A DNA stretch of 64,000 nt, taken from Diphasiastrum complanatum. Taxonomy: Eukaryota; Streptophyta; Lycopodiopsida; Lycopodiales; Lycopodiaceae. The notes under the pieces are model-generated. The model had not been told where the DNA came from. It saw nothing but the letters and a program-made list of their open reading frames with translations, and did no database searches. The stretch is taken from assembly GCA_029204225.1 (NCBI GenBank), contig CM055101.1, positions 60,219,715 to 60,283,714 of the forward strand. Reading direction: 5' to 3'. The translations under genes and the position numbers were made by a program. The first letter of the stretch is position 1; each line of letters opens with the position of its first letter. Of this stretch, positions 58,801 through 64,000 are shown piece after piece.

Positions 58801-59190
58801 TTAGGTCATAGAACAATATATTACCAGAACATCATCATCAAAACAAACTATATTTTCTGTTGTGTAGTCGTGGCCACCACTAGACTCTTCAGTTCTCACT
58901 TGTTCATGATGAATCCTTGGTGGATACCTTTTCTGAAACTCCAAAAATTCTTCTTCACTCGGCAAGGTTTCAAAATAAGATTCGTATTTTTTCATAATGG
59001 CATCCAATGCCTCCTTGCCAGATTTTCAGTTTCCATCCGTTACAATATCAATCTCGGGCTCAATATCATCATAATCATAATCAATAATATCAAAAAATTC
59101 TAACAATTTTTTCCAAAAAATTGAGAAGATTTCATCTTCTCTCAAATCAAAAACATCTTCAATATCGTTGAATGAAATATATATAATGAT
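58801..59190 (-). pseudogene. Unidentified acidic protein frame with one stop
   Basis: The minus strand reads through about 130 codons with one in-frame TGA near 59028. The first half is strongly acidic (FDIIDYDYDDIEPEIDIV); after the stop comes AIMKKYESYFETLPSEEEFL. The smooth composition on both sides of the stop suggests a former gene. I do not recognise it. Confidence 0.35.
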
Positions 59191-59727
59191 TATTATTTTA
59201 TAATATATACAGGAAGATCCAGTAAATTTGTCTCCCTAAAAGAGGTTTTGAAGATCTACAATCGGACAAAATTATTGAACGACAAGTGGTCTACTCATAT
59301 TCAAATGGCCATTTCTGATTCAGCTTCCGCACCTATATCAACGTCATCTTCATCTACCTCCATTGGAACAGATGAAGAAATTGTCAGTAAACCTAATGAA
59401 GATGAACCAGCCATTAGAGGAGTTATAAACATCAAAAGGGCCATCTAAGAAATGCCACGTAAGACAAAAAAAAATGTCGGATTTTAAAACTCTGACGGAC
59501 TTTCAAGTCCAGTTTAGCTTAACCTTACTAGTAATGTGTAGTTAACATGACACGATTATGATGCATGCAATTGCGACTTCAAGAACCTATGACGCTCATT
59601 AACTAACTTTTTCAAATTTGAAAATGAAATTGTGTTCCTTGTTTTCACTAGCAGGAGAATAAACATAGAATCTCAGGTACGCCATGGATGAAGAATAGTG
59701 TTTGTATTCTTTTTAGTCTGTTAGCTG
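59191..59727. other. Weakly coding or non-coding stretch
   Basis: A 66-codon Ser/Thr-rich plus-strand frame (59248-59448) without recognised family; otherwise nothing. Confidence 0.3.
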
Positions 59728-60033
59728 ATGTTTGCGGAGATGTCTCAGTTTCATCTACACATTGTTCTCCTTGCCGAGAATGCTCCGATAGCTAAAAGAG
59801 GAGTAGTGAAAGAATCCACAGTTTCTCCACTTGATATGATCGCTCACAGAATCAACCAAAGAAAGAATTACGATTTGTGGATTGATGGAAGTTTGTATCC
59901 ATTGGATCCGAGCTCGATGCAAGCTCCACAATTCCAACCCATCACACAATTAATAAAGTTTTTGTGTGACGGAGAAAACGGTTTATTGGGTTATTGTGAA
60001 AGATTGATGACTTATAATGAGCCAAGTCCATAA
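59728..60033 (+). other. Unidentified open frame before Copia linker
   Basis: A 101-codon plus-strand frame (MIAHRINQRKNYDLWIDGSL, PITQLIKFLCDG). It overlaps the start of the Copia-derived frame by 17 bp in another frame. Not recognised. Confidence 0.3.
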
Positions 60034-60547
60034 CTCCTATGATGTTGCGCCCACTCATGTCATGAAAGGGGACTTCCCCCATGATGCATATGTTGAAATA
60101 TTTCCAGATTTGGTTTTGCCATCTAATTACGAAGAGAAGGGATTGACATCAACTTCTCATGGAAAGCCCACTACTCCGATTTTGCAGCCCATAGTTCATC
60201 AAGAAGAATCTATTTATGTTGAAGAGCAGCATGTTGAAAACATTGGACAACAAGGTCCAAGTTCGGAACACTTTGGACAACAAAGTGCTGACAAAGGTAA
60301 GGAGGTTGGACAGCCCAAACCAATCTCTAAATGGCTGTTGCAGACTTTGCAGGACAACAAAGTGGATCATTTCTATGAAGGAAAGACTCGTGCCTCTACT
60401 AAATCAGTAGAATTTGCTGATTTTTTTGATTTTGCTCTTATTTCTATTGAGGATGGTGTAGTAGAACCTGTTTTCTATGAGCAGGTCAAAGGAGTGAAAT
60501 GTTGAGAGGATGCGATGCAAGAGGAGTATAACTTACTCATGAAGAAC
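60017..60547 (+). pseudogene. Older Copia pol fragment (integrase-RT linker), interrupted
   Basis: The plus strand encodes an acidic, Gln-rich linker, then ISKWLLQTLQDNKV, GKTRASTKSVEF and FFDFALIS. After a stop comes DAMQEEYNLLMKN, the beginning of Copia reverse transcriptase (AMxEEYxSLMKNxTW). The gene is cut exactly at 60547 by the LTR of the minus-strand element. Confidence 0.8.
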
Positions 60548-61389
60548 TGTCACGGAAGCGAAACTGTTTAGTGTCGCAAAAGAGAAACTATTTCTTTTTC
60601 GTTTTCGTTTTTGTATTCGCGAACAATTTTGTGTCTTTGAATTTTCTTTTGCACAGAAGCTTCACAGGAACCTAGACACGTGACTGCACATCACAGAACA
60701 CATTTCATTCTAGCAATAAAGACAGACAGCACAAGACAAGGAGATGCACGAAAATAGAGCGATTGTATTATCAGTTTAATTTTCGAGCGAGATTGTAAGA
60801 GTCTCGCTCATTGGCAAAATGACACTCTGCACTTTTGTTGTGTTCTGCTCATCGACAGACTTTCATGCACAGCTCTTTTGTTTCTAGTATTTTTCTTTTC
60901 TGCTCTACTTGCTACGCCTCTCTCTATGTCTCTTATAAAAATTCTGTCTATTCTCTTCCTATCTTATGATCCAGAAAGGATAGTTTATATCTCCATAGTG
61001 TGTAGTTTACAAGATGGCTAAACGCAAAATCACAAGACTAGTTAAAGCTAATCAACTAATCAGTTATTTTTCATCGTTGCCACTCGTTTCACCTGGGCGT
61101 GAAGTCTACGACTCCAAGCCCGTTGAGCTGTCAGCTGACAGTGCAGAAGATTTCCCTTTGTTTGTTTCGTTTCTTTCGTTTGCTTTCGTTCTTTTCGTTT
61201 CTTTCGTAACTTTTCGTTTTGCGTCCCTTTGTGATTTGCGGTCTTGGAGGTATGCTTACGATTCACGAATGATTCACAAATCGTTCGTGATTCGAGTCAA
61301 GGGACGTTGACTTTCGCAAATTGTTCTCGTTCGACCTTCGCTTTGTGCTCGTGTTGCGACAAAGTTGCAGGAGTTCACCATTTCTGACA
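60548..61389 (-). repeat. 3' LTR of the Copia element
   Basis: An 842-bp LTR with terminal inverted repeat TGTCA/TGACA. A TATA-like TTTTTATAAGAGACATAG is near 60935 on the minus strand. The part next to the polypurine tract is rich in CGAA/TTCG words, as at 20970-21108. Confidence 0.8.
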
Positions 61390-62920
61390 CTCCCTCTTGA
61401 AACTTGCAGCTTTGCACATTTAATCCAATTGCCTTTCTTTGCTTGGCAAAGAGTCGCTTGTTGAGTGGCTTCGTGAGCAGATCTGCAATCATGTCTTCTG
61501 ATTTTATGTACTGGACTTGGAGCTCTCCTTTCGAGATCAAATCTTGAATGTGATGGTACTTCAGAGGTATGTGTTTTGTCTTTGAATGGAAGACATGATC
61601 CTGGGATAGATAGATGGCACTCTGAGAGTCCATCATCATCGTGCTTGGTCCTTCTTGTGGTATCCCGATTGTCTCCGACATCATCTGCAGCCACACTACC
61701 TCATTCGCCACCTTTGAAGCTGCGACGTATTCAGCCTCGCAAGAGGATTAAGCCACCAAGTGCATATCCAGCTGATTGCAGCTCTGCACGCTATTGTACA
61801 TCCTCCAGTAATGGACTTGTTGTCATCTTTGCAGCTCGTCCAGCTTGCATCACTGTAGTGGTGCAGCTCGAATCCTTTTTCTTCGTTTTCAGCTCTGTAG
61901 GTTAATCCCGTATTCTTGGTACCCTTCAGATACTGTAAAATTTGTTTTGTCATTTGCCAATGTGCTAGGCCAGGATTGGAAGAGAATTGGCTCAAGGCAT
62001 TAACAAAGAAAACTAAATTGGGTCTGGTACAAATTGTGAGGTACATCAGACTACTGATTAAGTTCTGGTAGGGTATACCTGCCATCTTCTGTTCTTCCTC
62101 TTTCATTTTTGGGCAATCCTGCTTTGTGAGCTTGGCTCCAACTGTCATTCGTGTGGCCTTTTCTTTGTAGTCTATCATGTGGTACTGCTTGAGCACCTTT
62201 CTGGCATATTCTGACTAACTCAAGTGCATTTCACCCTTTGTTCAATCTCTTCTAATCTCCAGCCCGAGGCATTTTGTTGCTTCTCCAAGATTTGTGATTT
62301 CATAGCTTTCAGAAATCTGACTCTTCGTGTCTTTTATCAGCATCAAGAAATTTCCTATCATTAGAAAATCATCCACGAAGATAGTCAGTATCACAAAATC
62401 TTTTCCTACTCTTTTAATGTAGACATTGTAGTCTGGTTGTGTAGGATTGAAGTCTAGATACTTCAGAAGAACATCGAGCTTCTTGTACCAAGCTCGTGAT
62501 GCTTGTTTTGGACCATAGATGCATCTCTACAACTGACAGACATATTGTCGATTGTCGGGGTCTTCAAAACCTTCAAGCTACTTCATGAAGATTTCCTCCT
62601 CTAGATCTCCATGGAGAAAGGTTGTTTTCACGTCAATCTGGTGAATTTCCAGATTGTGTTGTGTGGCGTATGCAAGGAGTAGTCGTATGCTTGTCATCTT
62701 CACCATCGACGAGAATAAGTGTCGAAATAATCAACACCATATCTCTGCATGTAGCCCTTCGTGACAAGCCTTGTTTTGTAGCGGCCAATGGTGCCATCTG
62801 ATTTCATTTTTTTCTTGTACACCCACTTTCAGTCGACGATTCTCCTATTTTCTAGCAGTGGCTCTAATGTCCATGCCTTGTTTTGCCTCATCAACTTGAT
62901 CTCCTCTGACATTGTCTGCT
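61390..62920 (-). pseudogene. Copia reverse transcriptase and RNase H, frameshifted
   Basis: Minus strand in order: DVKTTFLHGDLEEEIFMK with an in-frame TAG after it, CIYGPKQASRAWYKKLD, the catalytic FVDDFLMIG near 62365, then GIPYQNLISSLMYLTICTRP, LSQFSSNPGLAHWQMTK, YSDASWTSCKDD and (after a frameshift near 61750) AASKVANEVVWLQ, FHSKTKHIPLKYHH and DLLTKPL. The two TAG codons in the palm region replace residues usually encoded by CAG/CAA, consistent with C-to-T decay. RT copies element RNA into DNA in family members; this copy cannot. Confidence 0.85.
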
Positions 62921-64000
62921 TTCAAAATTCTCCCTCTGGACTCTAGATAGCTTCTTGGTATGTTGTTGGCTCTTCAGTAAAGCTTCAATACTCGAACTGT
63001 GTGTCTTCGCTCCACTAAAGATTGTCGGTCTAGAGGTCTTCTTTGTCTCGTTGACCTTCTAGGTTCGTTTCGTCGCTGTTCAAACGTTTCTTGTTCGTGG
63101 GGTTGATCCTTTGCTTCATGTTGCTCTGGAGTCTGCGGCCCTGCATTCTGATTTGATGTCTGTCCTTGATCTCATTCTTGAATAGCCAGCAGTGTGAAGA
63201 TCTCATGTCCTCTTCCGTCCTTTAGTCCAGGGAATGTGGACTCATCGAACTTCACATCTCTGCTCGAAACAACCTTCTTCGTGGTTGGATCGTAGAGCAT
63301 GTACACTTGTGTTCCATTTGAATAGCTGGCCATGATTGTTTGCTTTGATTTGTCATCGGGCTTGTTTCTTTTTTCTTTTGGAATGTGCTTATATGCTGCA
63401 CATCCGAACACACGTATGTATGATAGATCAGGCTTTCTACCTGTCCACATTTCGTACGATGTCTTGTTATCCAGAGTTGTCATTGTTGATCTTTTCTGCA
63501 GGTGTACAACTGCAACTATTGCCTCAATCCAAAATTGACCTAGCAATTGAGCCTGTGTCATCATGCATCTGGCTCCTTCGACTAGCGTTCTGTTTTTTCT
63601 TTCTACTACATCATTGTATTCTGGTGTGTATGAAGGAGTGAACTAGTGTTCGATCCCCTGTTCTTCGCAGAATCTTGAGAATTCTTTGCTTTTGTATTCA
63701 CCTTCGTTGTCATATCTAAGATTCTGTATCCTTTTCGAGGTGATTTGCTCTACAAATGCCACGAACTTCTTGAAGGAATCAAACACTTCGGATTTCTTCT
63801 ATAGGTGGTAGATCGTGGTCATCCGGCTGTAATCATCTATGAACGTCAGAAAATATCTCGAACCTGAGAGTGAATCCGTCTTCATCGGTCCACAGACATC
63901 AGAGTGGACAAGCTCAAGAACTTCTTTGTCTCTTCTTCCCTCATGTGTGAATGGATTCCGATGTTGCTTGCCTTTCTAACAGGCTTCACAAAACTCAGTT
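62921..64000 (-). pseudogene. Copia integrase, partial
   Basis: The minus-strand frame 63564-63172 shows AQLLGQFWIEAIVAVVHLQK, NKTSYEMWTGRKPDLSYIRV, FGCAAYKHIPKEKRNKPDDK and VVSSRDVKFDEST. This is the end of the integrase core and the region after it. Further upstream to the window edge the core continues in broken frames. Integrase would insert the element DNA; stops prevent this here. Confidence 0.85.

Larger units (their letters stand above)
60548..64000 (-). mobile_element. Copia retrotransposon, 3' part, running off the window
   Basis: A minus-strand element nested in the older plus-strand Copia fragment. Its 3' LTR is 60548-61389, preceded by polypurine tract AAGAGGGAG. Upstream on the minus strand are RNase H, RT and integrase in normal Copia order. 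The 5' LTR, gag and protease lie beyond 64000. Stops and frameshifts in pol show it is not autonomous. Confidence 0.85.

Overview
The window is nuclear DNA of a land plant, almost certainly a seed plant. The evidence is split genes with GT-AG introns, (CT)n microsatellites, many Copia, Ty3/gypsy, LINE and Helitron remnants, an inserted piece of chloroplast ndh-operon DNA, and TTTAGGG-type telomere repeats. The species cannot be fixed from sequence alone.

The only genes that look intact are two tandem, minus-strand copies of a secreted GH31 alpha-glucosidase/alpha-xylosidase-type enzyme, at 3807-9136 and 25572-32163. Each has four coding exons. Their joined reading frames are open from a signal peptide to a stop (907 and 910 codons of protein), and both catalytic aspartates are present. 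Homology extends beyond the coding exons (about 240-9710 against about 24640-32500), so a segment of roughly 7-8 kb was duplicated. Insertions present in only one copy came later: a truncated Copia element (290-2854) and a CG-rich hairpin insert (9356-9611) near copy 1, and about 1.4 kb including three CT microsatellites in intron 2 of copy 2.

Between and around the genes lies repeat wreckage. At 9.8-11.4 kb are GC-rich hairpins and a fragment of an A1 aspartic protease gene. At 14.3-17.0 and 19.5-20.2 kb are LTRs of two Copia families with primer-binding sites and truncated gag. At 17.3-22.1 and 33.8-36.5 kb is a degenerate repeat of about 400 bp. A LINE fragment carrying a 100-bp CT tract lies at 22.1-22.9 kb, abutting another truncated gag. 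From 36.8 to 47 kb is a patchwork: palindrome-cored tandem repeats, a 315-bp inverted repeat made from gypsy gag, Copia protease and integrase pieces, a gag-integrase fusion, several copies of an AT-rich repeat family, and one isolated exon of an acyl-activating enzyme (AAE17/18-like).

At about 48.48-51.36 kb is a decayed nuclear plastid insert in chloroplast order (ndhD 5' end, psaC, ndhI, ndhA exon 2 and intron), with ndhE and ndhG largely missing. Its left end abuts three telomere repeats. At 51.8-53.3 kb is a broken Helitron Rep gene interrupted by Copia debris. At 57.1-59.2 kb are broken open frames I cannot place in a named family; they carry a CxxC element and motifs resembling unclassified transposon ORFs. 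The right end is a minus-strand Copia element (3' LTR 60548-61389, pol running off the window) nested in an older plus-strand Copia pol fragment.

I see no RNA gene, no CRISPR array and no operon. The best candidates for something undescribed are the unclassified frames at 57-59 kb, the recurring GC-rich hairpins, and the AT-rich repeat family of the 37-47 kb patchwork. All three remain inferences until database and small-RNA comparison.
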